Shown here: positions 10,207 through 23,249 of the stretch, one piece after another
Layout: every line of letters starts with the position of its first letter
Position numbering within the stretch: position 1 is the stretch's first letter
NCBI RefSeq assembly: GCF_910592395.1
Contig: NC_088324.1
Location: 11,870,953-11,930,952 of the forward strand
Length of the DNA: 60,000 nt
DNA from: Lineus longissimus
Taxonomy: Eukaryota; Nemertea; Pilidiophora; Heteronemertea; Lineidae
Direction of reading: 5' to 3'
Notes under the pieces: generated by a model
Told to the model about the DNA's origin: nothing
The model's database searches: none
Seen by the model: the letters and a program-made list of their open reading frames with translations, nothing else
Made by a program: the position numbers and the translations under genes

Positions 10207-11918
10207 TCTCATGCCATCCACTCAAATCAAAAGCTGTCCATATTAAATGCTATCAAATTTCTCCTGAAGACTTCATTAGCTATCACGCAAGTTCTTTCTG
10301 ATGTTTGACAAGATTTATAGTTACTGTAATAACGCTGATAGACAATAATGTCCTGCCATTTTCGAAGACACACCAAGGCTAAGGACAGCTGTATCAGCAG
10401 CGTGCTCGGCAGTTAGGAAAATTACTCTGTTTCTGCTTCAAAGGCAAGGTACATGGTGTTTTTAAGGGAAGATGACATTTTCTCAACTAAATTATAGATC
10501 ACGTCTTGCATAGTCTCCGATGCTCTGCTTTTAGCACCTCCGTGAGAAGGCGAGTTCTAGTCAATGGGGTTGTGAAGAAACGAAATTTTTGAACTTCGCT
10601 GATAGCTATGGTAATAGCGGCGAATCTTGACAGCTTGATGATCAGAAGTAGTCAGTATTTCAGAACGTTGCAAACGTAAGGTCCATCTATAAAAACTGTC
10701 TCCAACTATACGGTGATCAAAGAATATGATCAGCATCCGCAATGTAAAGCAGTCACGACGCTTGCGTTCCAAGTTCAACCCACAACCACGGACATTTGAC
10801 GGAGCAAATCTGTCAGAAACAGTTCTTGAATCATTACTCTCTGGAAAAAAATGTTTTATTTTTCTAAGATTTCCATACAATTTCTCTTTCCATACGACCA
10901 GGGGTTAGTTTTAAATTTTCTCTTTATAATTGCAGGCTGCCTTGATTCAAATACAACTACCTATATAAGGCTGAAATCTGAAAATTACCAGGGAGACGAG
11001 ACGTTTATTTGATGTGAAGGATTGGTTGTGGATATATTGCGTACATGTACATTGTATGAGCAAGAATTGATACTGGGTGATTCTGGGATATGTTAGTATA
11101 AAGAGGTCCAAAGTGGCATTGAAGCCCAAGACTCTTAGTGGAACACTACCCGCCTGATTATAAACCCATCAAAATTGAGATAGGACGACGACGAAGACAA
11201 ATCAACTTGGCTTGATTGGAGTATTTTTTAACACCGTAGTTTTTCTTTGTGGATAACCTGCACGAGCTATTGTTAACAAAACACTTGTACATTCGGTCTA
11301 CTATCCGTGTTACGTTCAACTGAGGGAAAGATTTGTCCTTACTGCAAAATCGCAGTAATTGACATCTCGACGTTTTTTAATAAGTCTATGAAAGAATGTG
11401 TACGTCTCTGTTGTTGCACTCTTCATGTACGAAAAGACTCGGAGGATTGAATGAAAAATCCAATCCCACAAATATCGATTGCTGATGGCGACAAGTGCAC
11501 TACTAATTTGATATATTGATTTCACTTTTCAAGAAATAATAAATCATTTCGTTCTTTCAACCAAGGTATACTTCTTAAAACGGCTATCTGTAACATCAAC
11601 ATTGATGACTACTGGACTCCAGGAAAGACATTGAGTCCATCGGAATATGCGTAATCTACAAAAGTCATTGAGTACTGTCCCAAGCGTAACACGCGTCAGT
11701 ATCTCAGAAGTTGACTTCTAGAGAAAAGGGTTGGATCTTAAACATCGATTTTCGATCGAGGAATGGCAGACCATCTGAATTCCAGATCTGCACTTTTCGG
11801 AACATGCTAAGGACATTAAGCATTGATTTCTATGAGCCAGCGTAATTGGGGGCGAAGTGTGCCAGTGATTTGATTTATTGTCTTCACCCAATCGGGATTC
11901 GCTGAGGAAATAGCGAAG

Positions 11919-12115
11919 ATGGCTGGTCGATATGCTCACCATGGCCAACACACGTCACGTGGAGGAAACAGGGACAGGTTGGGTAGTAGAGACCGGACTG
12001 GGCCCACGTTACGGGCTGGGAATAGAGATCGGGCTCGGTCAAGAAGTCAGAGTCTGATTGCGGTCCTCATGGGCAAGTCGGTGGAGAACATGGTTCAGGA
12101 AGATAGTGACCCAGG
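11919..12115 (+). CDS. KCNT (slo2): First coding exon of the KCNT-like channel (basic N-terminal tail)
   Basis: The ATG has a good context (gcgaagATGG), with an in-frame TGA upstream at 11871-11873, so this looks like the true start. The exon codes for 65 residues plus two bases and ends at a strong donor, gtaagt. Without splicing the frame would stop immediately after it. The peptide is basic and rich in Arg, Gly, Ser and Asp, with repeated GNRDR and a GSRDR variant (about residues 16-38), then RSRSQS and a more acidic end, VQEDSDP. Low-complexity N-terminal tails of this type are cytoplasmic in SLO2 channels. Joined to the acceptor at 15282 it reads straight on into the channel motif (SDPG-E-SDFYIGQG). 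It could instead join the exon at 40602, which also fits in phase. Its place in this gene is inferred from phase and strand. Confidence 0.6.
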
Positions 12116-15100
12116 GTAAGTACGTTGCACACTTTCATCCTAGTTGAAGTGGTTAATAGTATGAAGATGAGAAATTCCGGAAATTCAGAAATTCTTTGTT
12201 GATAAGACAAGCACTATTAAAACGGTCTAAAATAAACTCTTATGAGCTTTATGGTGAAATATCGAAGAGGAAACAACCTCTCGCGGGCCTTGTACGACCA
12301 TTTCAACATCGTAGACGGCAACAGAGCCTTAAAAACCTGTCGATCGTCCCTGTCACATATCAAGGAAGAATACTGAGTCTTTCTTTAATTAGTTCCTCTT
12401 TATTTTTTCCCAAAATTTTACCAGGTTTGTTGTGATAGTGGCTCCGTTCCTTGTCGTTGTGCCAATTTTACATGAGGCTTTTTAAGAAAGGAGATATCAT
12501 CAAGTCGAAGTTGGTAAAGTGCTGTTATGACAATGATGTTGATGTTGATTACAGCAGTTAATGATGAGTGTTTTCTCCCTTTCAGTGCCCGGTTTTCAAT
12601 CAAGCGATGGCGACACCAAATACATATTGCTTCAATCACTAACAGCGTTAAAGGAGACGGGCGACGTTTGGTAGAAATCTATCAACACAATAATTACAAT
12701 GTTTTCTCTCTCATTAAAGATGGAGATATCTCAGACATCAATAACTGCGCGACTTATGAAACCAACATGTATCTCCTGTAAATCTTTCAAGTTTCCTCTT
12801 CAGCTCTTGCCATTGCCGTCAACTACATGTATAGACACTTCCATCGCCAAAATAACTCCTATGATGAAAGTCACACAGAAATGTCAACACGCCACTTTCT
12901 CAAGCCTAGAGGGCCTCATTCATGTAGTATTGGCCATTCAAAAGCACCCGGAATCCCGCATCACCGGTGCTGTTCTCAAAATGAACCAATCACCGCAGGT
13001 CTTCCGTTCATATTTGCTTGTAGAAAGCGGTGATTGGTCCCAAAATAATTAACTTCTCTTGCTACATGTAATAAAGATGGAACCACCATAGCAGCTAAAA
13101 GAGTATCTCCCGAGTAACTAGACGTATTATATATTTGTTCCAGTTCAGCTCTTCAGTATGTGCCTCATCAACATGATCAATGAAAAAGAGTTCTGCATTG
13201 CCAAACACCACTCTCGAAATTGATCTTCTGTCATGACTGTCTTTACGGAGCTTTTAATTTCAGCCGTCCACATGTGCATTCCCCAAACTTGATTTATTGG
13301 CATTTCCATACAACGAAATTCGCTAATTACAGTTTCAAGTGTTCGTTCATTTAGTGAAGACTACCTCTCTTTTACGGACACCAATACAACTTTGGTTGCC
13401 CCCATTTCATGGATTCTGAGTTTTGGTACTCATAATATTCTATCTCTGATTGCTGCTGTTACAAGAAGCACCTTTCTCAAACAATGATGGCTTTCGAAAT
13501 ACCGAAACGTCCGCAATAGAGGGGTAAAGCAGCATAAATATTGACAATGTGTGTTGTAATGCGTGTCTATATGCTTTTATCGCCCTTTTATTAATCAGCG
13601 GTGTTTGTCACAATATTTTAGTATTTCGTCGGATTATCAAATTGGCTGATGGAAAGTTTTTGCAAATTCAATTAATTAGTGCACGTTTGTAAGTGGATGG
13701 TCGTATGCCAACTTTCTGTGTTTGACGTGTCTAAATATATAAGTTGTTTAATGATAGTGAGTTGAATATCATATGGCTAAGTAATTTTACAGGGACATCG
13801 TATGTGTTTGTTCACATCCATTAGCTCGGTAGATGTGACATAGCTCTCGATATGACGCTGAAGCCTCACAGACGAAGAATATGTCACAAGTAGCGCATCT
13901 CTAAAACGCTGGCGCCTCACAGGCGCTGGAGGTTCTCCAAAGTAACATAACTCTTCATATAAGGTTAAAACCGTATTGAATGGTGTTTCCCGGAAGGAAT
14001 CGTGGTATGAAAACGACCGTGAAACAGTCTGGACTCTTTACACCAACCAGTTCTCTGTGAGGAACGGAAAGTTTCACCACTGCAGGAGTTCGTTGGAAAC
14101 GGATGTTACAAATAAGGATTTGTTGCAAGGAATTGGCTCAAGGCAAGTTCTATCAAGATGTTCGAAACGAGGCGAAGACTTAGTAGACGCAGCCTGGAAG
14201 CCATGCGTGATCACTTCCATGGGTAAGAAACATTTATTTGATAATATGTAAAGCCCCACCTTGTCTATAACCTGACCTTGGTACAAATGTACGTTGTGTC
14301 ATTGCATATGTAAACCGCCAACTTTTTGATACACCGTATCAAATAATTGGATCTGACAATGCCAGATTTGTACATGTAAAAAAGACTATAAAAAGACGAT
14401 TCTGCGTGTAGGTCAGATCAGGTTTGGTTAAAGGAATCGATACCGAACTGAAGGTATTGGTTGTCTCACCAAACACCTCGAGAGTTTAGATAAAATGTTG
14501 GCCAAAACCGAGGTGGCAGCCAAGGTTTTCAGCTCCACCCAAACGCTGTTTAGTGAGACAACCAATAGATTAACACTTTGATAAGATGCAAAAACCCTGG
14601 TGGTCATGATGATCCAGAACATTGCAAATAGTTCCGTCTGATTTTACATGTACATCAGAAAATTTGACTGAAAAACTCAATATTAGCCTTTATTAAAACT
14701 ACTGAACTTTACTCAGTGTTTCAAGCTATGACATATGATGGCATGGTAATGAGGTGTCCAACATCAGTTCTCTCCCCCTTCCATGAGATGGCAATAGCGT
14801 CGATTTCATCGCACATGGCTCGTCTCACACTTGGCAACTTTTGAGCCACACACACTGCAGGCCAAACCCGGAGGACAAAGTAGGAAATTAATTTTGTTGG
14901 ATTCCGAAAGATGAATAACATCGTCATAATATTTTTGGGGTTCACACTACAACCGATAGAGCTCAGTCAAAGGCCTATGAGCACCCGAGTTAACACCTCT
15001 TTGACATTTCTTGTTGTCAAAGTTATATTGGATAGAAAGACCACAAGATATCAAAATAAAGTTATAAATACTGTTTCATCAAATTGTCTTCATTTCCTTA

Positions 15101-15281
15101 TCGAGAATTTGGCCAAAATTTCAAACATTTGCTTGTACAAAAACCTATCGGAGCAGACGATATTGCAAGTGGTGCTGCCACGACATGGATACCATGATAA
15201 CTATTATTACAAGAAGAGCATGCTGGCATGAGCCCTCCCAGAATCAGTATCCGAATGGAATACTAGTAACATGCCAGTGAG
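12116..15281 (+). other. Intron 1 of the channel gene
   Basis: No exon with convincing coding content is seen. It contains a 113-bp foldback element at 14455-14567. An open stretch near 13976-14222 that ends at a gtaaga donor was considered and not accepted. Confidence 0.45.
14455..14567. repeat. Foldback element (MITE-like), 113 bp
   Basis: Terminal inverted repeats TATTGGTTGTCTCAC at the left and GTGAGACAACCAATA at the right are perfect over 15 bp. The interior is unrelated and non-coding. The size and structure suit a miniature inverted-repeat element. No target-site duplication is obvious. Confidence 0.65.
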
Positions 15282-15377
15282 TGAGTCTGACTTCTATATC
15301 GGTCAGGGGGTCCCTCCCTTACCCCCTAGATACAGATTTAGGGATTTGATTTTGGGAGAGCACAATGATGATGACAG
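15282..15377 (+). CDS. KCNT (slo2): KCNT/SLO2 channel N-terminal motif exon
   Basis: This exon encodes SDFYIGQG followed by VPPLPPRYRFRDLILGEH and NDDD, then two bases of a split Arg/Ser codon before the donor gtaagg. The P-LPPRYRFRDLLLG motif lies at the very start of the conserved part of mammalian KCNT1 and KCNT2, just before VQVEFY and the first membrane segment, on the cytoplasmic side. I recognise it from the family; no search was run. With the acceptor at 15281/15282 the exon is 96 bases, symmetric, and in phase with the exon ending at 12115. A neighbouring AG at 15277 would give a wrong phase with that exon. The polypyrimidine tract is poor for either choice, so the exact start is uncertain. 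A second copy lies about 600 bp downstream. Confidence 0.75.
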
Positions 15378-15882
15378 GTAAGGGTTTTTCACATTTATTT
15401 TGATAAATTCATTGATTTTTAGTGAGGCTTGTCGTCCCACGCATATCATGATCTGACTACTATATCGTTGATATAATGTACATTGCGTGTGGTAAAAACG
15501 TTGTCCTTTTTACTGGCTTAGTGTGCCATTCTCTAGCTATTATAGCCTTCCCTTTAGCTTTATCATTGGATGCAGGCATAGGATAGGACACAGGACCTAC
15601 AGCTCCATTTATATTAGGCCTAGACGATTTCAGAGAGGGGCATGATAGGGGTTTTATTACTTGGTTGTCACGTGGGAGGGGGGGTGGGGTCATGCTTGCT
15701 TACCATCTTGTCTATTAGACCCCAGATAACCATTATCACAAGAAGGGTGTCAACCATGGGCGTTCTTGAATAAAGATTTGGTCTCTGATGGTTGACCACT
15801 GGTGCAAGCAGATGACATCATGAAAGTCTCTCTGGTAAATGGACAAGTATATGCCTAGGAATAACCATATGATGCCAGTGAG

Positions 15883-15984
15883 TGAGTCTGACTTCTATAT
15901 TGGTCAGGGGGTCCCTCCCTAACCCCCTAGGTACAGATTTAGGGATTCAATATGGGGAGAACACAAATTGAGCAAATATGTGAG
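15883..15984 (+). pseudogene. KCNT (slo2): Duplicate of the KCNT motif exon with an in-frame stop
   Basis: This copy keeps the same acceptor context, SDFYIGQGVPP, the RYRFRD core and a phase-2 donor (gtaaga). However, the Leu codon TTA in PPLPP is TAA here, at 15920-15922. Later residues also differ: after RFRD it reads SIWGEHKLSKYV in place of LILGEHNDDD. If included in an mRNA it would end translation after 11 residues of the motif, so it is either a dead exon or a regulatory exon that lowers expression. A single-base sequencing or assembly error at the TAA would turn it into a normal mutually exclusive exon, and that cannot be excluded from this sequence. Confidence 0.65.
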
Positions 15985-18900
15985 GTAAGAGATTATATCA
16001 TGGTATCATCAACTTTGTTTTTATGATAAAGATTTTAGATTTTGTTTTTGTATAGCGTAGGGGGCCCTGTATATAGCATGCCCTGTTGATAGTGTATAGT
16101 AGTGGGCGATATTGATACATTGTATGTAGCTGTAATGACATAACCTTTGTGCTACTGACTGGCCTGTTATTAAAGTTAGCAGTGATGACAATGGGACATT
16201 TGCCTACAGTCCAGCATGACCAATTCTATGACCCAATAGGCAGCCTACCTGAGGGGGGAGGGGGCTGCTGACTTAAGACCTGACTTGGGTGCATTGTCCT
16301 TTGTATCCCCCTTTATAGGTCTACCACTAACCAGTAACCAACCAGCCCAGTTTCTTTAGACTTTCTTCATCATGTGTTGTTAGCTAAAGTACACTTGTTC
16401 GCCCGAGACGCTGTCATGCTGATTTTGCACGGGAGAGGTGGTATTCCTGGAATTATCTCTTCAGAAAAACCATAGCATTTTGTCTCAGCAGTTTTCCTAT
16501 TGTTGTAAGGTTCAGGTATCCACGTTTTTGTCTTTTTCCAAAGATCCAGTGTTGCTTTTAGGTTCAACAGGTGTTCCATGTAATCACTGGCGTTCATCCC
16601 CTGTTTTTTATTTTCTTGTAGTAGGACTGTATTTGATTCTGCATAAAGGTGCATGGACTAAAGGAAATTTTCGCAAAAATGTCTCTCTAAGAATCCTGTT
16701 GTTGAATTTCTAACAAATGTCTTTGCTATATATATGTTAACAACAATTTATACATGGAATCAGCTATGGGCCTGCACCCAGACTAACTACAGTAGTCTCC
16801 AAGCTAGCACTGAGGTAGGCAACATATGAAGCATTTTGCTGCAATCTTCTGATTTTATACAATTATATAATTTTGATGGTAAACCTTCTTGTGGCAAGTT
16901 GTTGGGGAACATCACTTCTAAGCAGCAGAGAAACAGGTGATGAGAATACAAGATTCTAAGAGCTATCCTATAACATGTGCTTTTCCAAATTTACAAGTTC
17001 ATGCAAAGTTTGTTTACTTAAGACAACCGATACCTAGGCCTACCTGTTGTTTTAAGGTCATTATACTTAGCTTTGTCCAACGTAATGTTTCTGCATTCTG
17101 GAATGAATCATCTGGAAATTCTTATCACTCTGGAGAATATGTTCCCCAACTGACAGAGACTTTAATCCCAATCTTTTGTATTAAATGCAGGCCTGCCAAC
17201 CTACTGAGCAGCCTCCCCTGGATGTGCCTGGGAAAATGTGTACAAAACAAGAAAAACAGACAAAATGTGTTCGTTGGTAAAATGTTCGGTATGAGAACAT
17301 CTCTACTGAGTCATTTCCTCTTGTGGACTGTCCCGCAGGTCTCAAAGCTAAAGGATGGACAGCGGATTTATATGCACTCTGCTGTTTGTAATTGCAATGG
17401 ATTTTTCCACTAGCTGAAGCAAATAAATAAGTGGATGAAATGGTCACCATAAAGTATTACTGGTCGAACTGAGCTTCCCTTAAAAAATTAAACATGCGAC
17501 CATCAGCCAATGTTAGAGGCAACCCCATCACCTTTAAAGTTTGATTTCAATATAAGTATACTTAAAACTGAATTAGAAACTCTGTGTACATACACAGGTT
17601 TTCTGAGTAACCTTGGTGCAACAGATGGAACCTTTGGGATCCAAAAAGCCATCATTAGCTCATCAACAATTTATACTATGGCAATTCCCTATCTTTTGAT
17701 CCGAACAATTTCCTGGCAAATGGCAATAGGAGATTGATTTGATATGCAGCCAGGGAAATTCGATGATTCAAGCTCACTTCAGATGTGTTGACCATTTTTT
17801 GCGATGGGCAACAAATGCATGTTTTTTCAACCTTTCATCAGCTCTTGACTGAGAGTGAACATCAGTCATTTCAGATGAATGAAATAAATTGAAAGCTGGG
17901 CTTCCAATAACAGACAAAGGTCAAGGAGAGTTGGCTTAAATTGTGGATGTTTTATTGCAAACGTTCGTTTTACCTTGGCCTATTTGCCCATATATCTACT
18001 TTGAATATCAAAAAGATGATAATGTTGCAAATTTTCCCCCTTATTTACAATCCTCGTGCTTTAATAATTTCATAAAAGATTGTCAGGAAACATTTATTGT
18101 CAGGTACTACCTGCTTCCGATTTGCTTGCTGGTTCTTATAAATGTTGGAACAAAAATTGCCCTAATTGAGATAATGAGACCAGAGGGGTGTGATGAGTTA
18201 TGAGATTGCCATGTTAGTAACCTTTAAACTTGTTTAGAACAACCCTGCAGTGCTGTGGTGTAAATTCCCTATATTCTATACAGCCGAGTAACCTGCAGAT
18301 GGTAATAGGGGTTTTCCAAACACACATAACCATATTCAATAAATATTTAACTAGAAGTTATTGACTTACATCTCTCATCTACCGCGAGACAATCAATGAT
18401 ATAGTGCTATATAATCAACCTATACCTCCCATGTGGCTCCGTGTGTCGGATATAAACGAATTTTGGAAAGTTGGGATGGGAGGATTATAGTACTTTTCAA
18501 TCTCCCAGTTGTCCCAGTCATAAAGTTATTGATATTATGATAATGCTGTATCACAATCTATTGTAACGCAGTGATCATACAGAGTACATGTGTGAAACTT
18601 TCACTGTGATGCAGGCTTCACGGGCAACACAAAGTCATTTGAAGATTGGCTTTTGGGAGTAGAGGCTCTTCTCTTGTTATCCCTTGTGATTTGTACATGC
18701 ATTGCTGTTTGCTAGCCTACCCCAGTCCTCTTGTGGTACCAAATGCATCTCATCCTACATACAGCTTTGAGATAGCATGATTTTGTTTATCAAACTCCTG
18801 TCATGCATAACCTCAAGTAGTATGCATGGTGTCCTTACTGGATTGCACCACCTCAGCCCGGTCCAAGTCACTATTGTACTCCTGCATGCCATCAACCAAA

Positions 18901-21900
18901 ATCAATACTTGAAAAACAACATATTGTATTTCTCTGTTAGCGTATTGAACCCCTGTATAGGTGCAGTTGGTAATATATGTTTGGACATCTAGTTTATTTG
19001 CACTGCAGTTTTCACAAATTATCCAACTGGACACGCTGGCCTTACAATCTGTATATATATGATATTTCATTGATTGAACTTAATAAAGTCAATCACCTGT
19101 CCAGTATGATGGAGGTCTGGCATTCCCTTTTCAGCCAACATTTGAAGGTGTCAGTGTTTGGAGTGAGTTTCAAATGCTTGGAAGACCGAGGACAGGATGA
19201 GATATAACGACATCCAAAACCTGCCGGAACTCCCTTCAGAGAAAGTTGGACAAGGTTTAGTCCTTGGGTCGTAGAATGCCACATTTATGTCATTGAAATA
19301 TTTAACAAAAGTACATGAAGTAGTTTGCAATAAATCTGATCTTCTGGTACAGTATGCCCAGTGCTAGGCTGAAAATATATATCGTGCACTCTCTCCTCTT
19401 TGCCACAACAATGATCTCAAAATCCTTCTCTGATGGAAACCATGGAAACTGATCTCTCGACTTGAACTGTGAGTGAACTGCAACATTGTTTCAATTTTGG
19501 TGTATAAAAGCCCATCTATACTACAGTCCTGGTGGGGATGGGGTTCTCTGGGGACCTATCAAAAACCCAGGGTACAATGTACTTGTAATTGTTGAGATTG
19601 GACTAAAATCAGGTGGAGAAGCTTTTTGCCAAGACTTTCATACAAGATGTTTTGTACACTGAATACAAACTTTGTATCTTTGCCCTCCAACGGCAAAGAA
19701 TCATTCAAATAGTTTTATACCTCGAGGTCATGTTTATGATGATAGAAATCAATAGGTCAAAGATGACTTTCAATTTAAAAAAATTACGATATAAAAAATA
19801 CAAAATGCGTTGTTTATCAATAGCCTGTTTTATAAATAGCTGAGTCTCGGCAGCCGAAGACCTGTGATCATAGTATCTAGGGAGGGTACAGACACCTAGT
19901 TGTCCTGTTGATCTGTCTCAGGGTCGATATAAATACTTCATACATGCAGATAGCGCTAATAGCTATGTTTAACGGGACCCCACCTTTATTTGTACCAATA
20001 TCAATTGAAAGACTTGTTTTTATCAATATGACCTCTGTAAAAAGCTATTTTATATCAGCATCTTTTGTTGGTAGTTTTTCAACAGAAAACGAGTTTCTGC
20101 ACATGTGTGAGTTTTCAATTTCTTCTATTCTCAAAATAACTGGTTTGGCAATCATTTTTCAGTGATATCACGACCATGGCTACTGTCCTTTCTATGATTT
20201 GTCTCTCTCACACCTAAGGCTTGCAAGATAGTCGCATCACCCAGAGGCATTAATTTGCCATTCTTTTGGATGTTTATTGTGTTTAGGGAGATATTAACAC
20301 AATCATCTCCCTGTTGTGATCAAAAAAATTCTGGACTTACCTCCCAAAGGATTACATGCAGACTTCTATCATTTCCCTTGTTGGTTGTGTCTCACATCTG
20401 TTAGTGACAAACAAGGTGGTGTCACATCTAAAGGCGTTTCCCAGAGGCATACTTTTCCATTAGTAATAAAGGATACTCTTCATTGCCCTGTTTCTCTGTA
20501 GCGTCACATAAAGGTGTCCTTTCAGGTGTAATAATGTATGCACATTGTTGGCTATGTCTCATCAAAGACTTTAGGGACTCTGAGGACTTACAGGTAATTA
20601 CAAAGGTCTACATCATTCTGTTGTGAGATAATTCTTTATGAGGTAGAGAGGAAGAGAAGATTGCAGTCAGTGGAACATCGGACGGGTGCGAGGCTACTGT
20701 GGATGTCCCCATCTGCAGCTAGCAAATAGGGGGTATTGCATTTCGGCACATTTCCCTGGGGCAAAATTGCCCAAATTGCTTTCATTACAAACTCTGCCTA
20801 GCTTGCCATTCTCATTTAGACCCAAGAGAGACCAGACGCATACAAATTATAAAGTGATCAATGATGTCTACGTTCATGGGCGTCTGCTCAATAGTCTCAT
20901 TCTCAGAGTCACGCAACGTCTCCAAAAGAGAATATGTAAGCAGTTTGCCCAGCTATGATATGCAAGTCACTATACCACCTACTCGGAAGAAGACCAAACT
21001 GACCATATCTATGCGTGACATGTCATAGCCCCTATTGATTCTCTTGTTAGATCAATTGAAGGAGTCCATATAAATGTAGCTGTCTTGGCTACATCCGTCC
21101 CGGAAATTGGTCGAATAATCTATTTTTGCCAACTTGGCATCCTTTGGAGCCAAACTCATTTTCGCGTGGTGACTGTGTGATAGTACAGGTCTTTAATCTA
21201 GTGCTTATCTCAGATAAATTTCTCATCATTTTCAAATGGCTGGTCACTGAGCCAATGATACTGATGGTGAGTTTATATGCTCATCTCAACTGCTTCCTCA
21301 TGTGTTGCAACTCAGTCTCTTTGTTGATCAACCCAACAAGTGCTCAACCTATCTGTAATTGTTACTTTATCCTACTCAACTGAACACAATGGACCTTCTT
21401 AGTTAGTCATCTGATGGTCACAATGTCCATCCGCTCAGCTTATCTTCCCATAATGAGACAAACCTGACTCCTGACTGCTTCCGTAGATAGATATTGATGG
21501 CCTTCTTGGAGACAACAGGCTTTCCGATGTGATGATGCTTGACCAGTGGTGTTTGGTTAAGAAAACTCTCTGAACAACCACACTGCCGAAGGATCAAGCC
21601 ATTGTGTGCAAATGTTTGCCATTGACTTCATCAATATATCGATATTGATGGTCTTCTTGTGTTCATCGAACATTTTGATGATGGTCCTTGATGCTGTTCC
21701 AAGCAAGCATTTTGCAACACCCTTAAATCATATTTCCTTGGCCGCAAACTGGTGGTGCTAGACTTGTTAGACCTGCATGCCTACCATATAATATCATTAT
21801 GTCTTAAACAGATATGTTCAATTATCTTCTCTTCCTTGTACCCATGAGTTTGGATACCACACAACAAAAGAAACCTAATAAGGCGAAAACCATGACTACA

Positions 21901-22840
21901 TGTCCTCTACCAAGTTGGTTCTCCAGGTCTCACGATTCCTTGCCAGAAGAATGCAGGCATACAAAACACAGGGAACTTGGATGCAAAAACCATCACCTGA
22001 TATAAATACTGAATGATCGTTTCAAAGCTTGACATTATTGGATAATTTGATAGTGTTATTGCACTTTTTGCTGCTTACTACAAATCGAGAAAAGTGATCG
22101 CCTTTGATATCAAAACTCTTAAAGAAGTTGGTGTCAATACTCTAGCTAATATTTCTATGGATGTTTCATCCCTTTGGCAGTGGATTATTGGCAGTGCGTG
22201 AACTCTCTTGCCTTAAACGGTTCTCTGAATGAATGTGACATTCTCATTGGTGATGATCTTCTTCTACGCGTTCAAGCTTTTAGACAATCCAGTTGTTGGT
22301 ATCTCCATTTGAACCTGAGGGTTGTTGCATTTGGCCATGTGGTTTTTTCCGAGGGCTTCACACAGTGGGCAGTCCTGTAGTTCATAGCTCATTGCCATAT
22401 TTTCCATTTTGTTCTCGTGTTTGTTGATGTTTCCTTTTTGGTACCTGTGGAATAGGTGGTGCCACATCCTGCTGTGTCAACTTCGGAGTCTTTTGTAACT
22501 TTCTCTTTCCTTGTAGTTGATGATAGCTGGACTGAGGTCATGGTCCAGATTATTTTGCTTCAAATGATTTCTTGTATGCTGCTTTGATGGTTCGTCAAGG
22601 TATAGCTGTCTTGCCCTGTTCAGCTCCTTCCTCCCAGTTAGTCTGTTTCCTGTGGTTATGAGAAGAGGTACATGTAACATCACCCCAAGGAAAGAAAACA
22701 AGCCAACTCTGACAAGCTTACACAGTAGAAAATGTGCGAGAGCTATAATTAAATTTACTTCAGTGTAATTCATTTGTGGGAGTTTAAGGCTCCAGAGTGA
22801 TCACTTCCATCTCCTGAGTGGCTTACAAAAAGTTACTATA

Positions 22841-23036
22841 GGGCCGTTTAGACGACAGGCGAAAAGACCGCATTCGGATCGAATCTGGATGAATCCGGAT
22901 TAAAACCACCCAAGGCGATGGTACCTTTTTAGTCCGGATGCAACCACATTGATCCGGATCTTTTTGCGTTTACACGACGAAAAATTAATCCGGATTCGGG
23001 ACGCATCCGGATTTTTTCGCGTCGTCTAAACGGCCC
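22841..23036. mobile_element. MITE, 196 bp, with TA target-site duplication
   Basis: Perfect terminal inverted repeats GGGCCGTTTAGACGAC and GTCGTCTAAACGGCCC, flanked by TA on both sides (22839-22840 and 23037-23038). The interior holds several copies of ATCCGGAT-like palindromes (near 22915, 22953 and 22971, and again at 22988 and 23005). There is no coding content. A TA duplication suits mobilisation by a Tc1/mariner-type or similar transposase. Confidence 0.75.
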
Positions 23037-23215
23037 TAATGAGGGAGATTGCCTAAAAAGTCATTCCATTAATGGCTGAAGAAAAACTCTTTACCAATTA
23101 ATCTTGGTTTTCCACCGAATAAACTTTGTTACCATGACGACACCACTCACTTGGGATAGTCTGTTTGCTGGACGCTTCGGAGCTGTCGTCTGGTAGATGC
23201 CTATTGGCAAGTTAT

Positions 23216-23249
23216 ATAGTGTGTGTGCTTGTGTGTGTGGGGGGGGGGG
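23216..23249 (+). repeat. GT-rich and poly-G simple repeat
   Basis: A broken GTGTGT tract runs directly into about eleven G residues. It is a simple repeat, prone to sequencing error. Confidence 0.7.

Larger units (their letters stand above)
6110..11870. other. Intergenic region with repeats, no gene recognised
   Basis: No domain, exon chain or conserved frame is visible on either strand. The region contains two diverged copies near 6868-7105, an 18-bp palindrome at 7811-7828, a foldback element at 8392-8546, a pyrimidine array at 9451-9700 and a 30-bp triplicate at 10117-10206. The remaining parts show nothing I can name. The last few hundred bases before 11919 presumably hold the promoter of the next gene. 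Confidence 0.55.
15190..15985 (+). repeat. Tandem duplication covering the channel motif exon, about 600-bp unit
   Basis: Copy A spans about 15190-15400 and copy B about 15720-16010. Before the exons, 'gataactattattacaagaag' is mirrored by 'gataaccattatcacaagaag'. The exon segments are close to identical for their first 80 bases. The start of the downstream intron also shows weak similarity. The duplication thus includes an exon and part of its flanking introns. Confidence 0.75.

Noticed and set aside
13976-14222. Open stretch ending at a gtaaga donor, possible exon
   Set aside because: The peptide has no recognisable motif, there is no good acceptor, and the phase does not match the channel exons.
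16937-17413. 158-codon frame, the longest single frame outside the transposon
   Set aside because: No domain, no splice or polyadenylation support, and a composition like non-coding sequence. It is likely chance.
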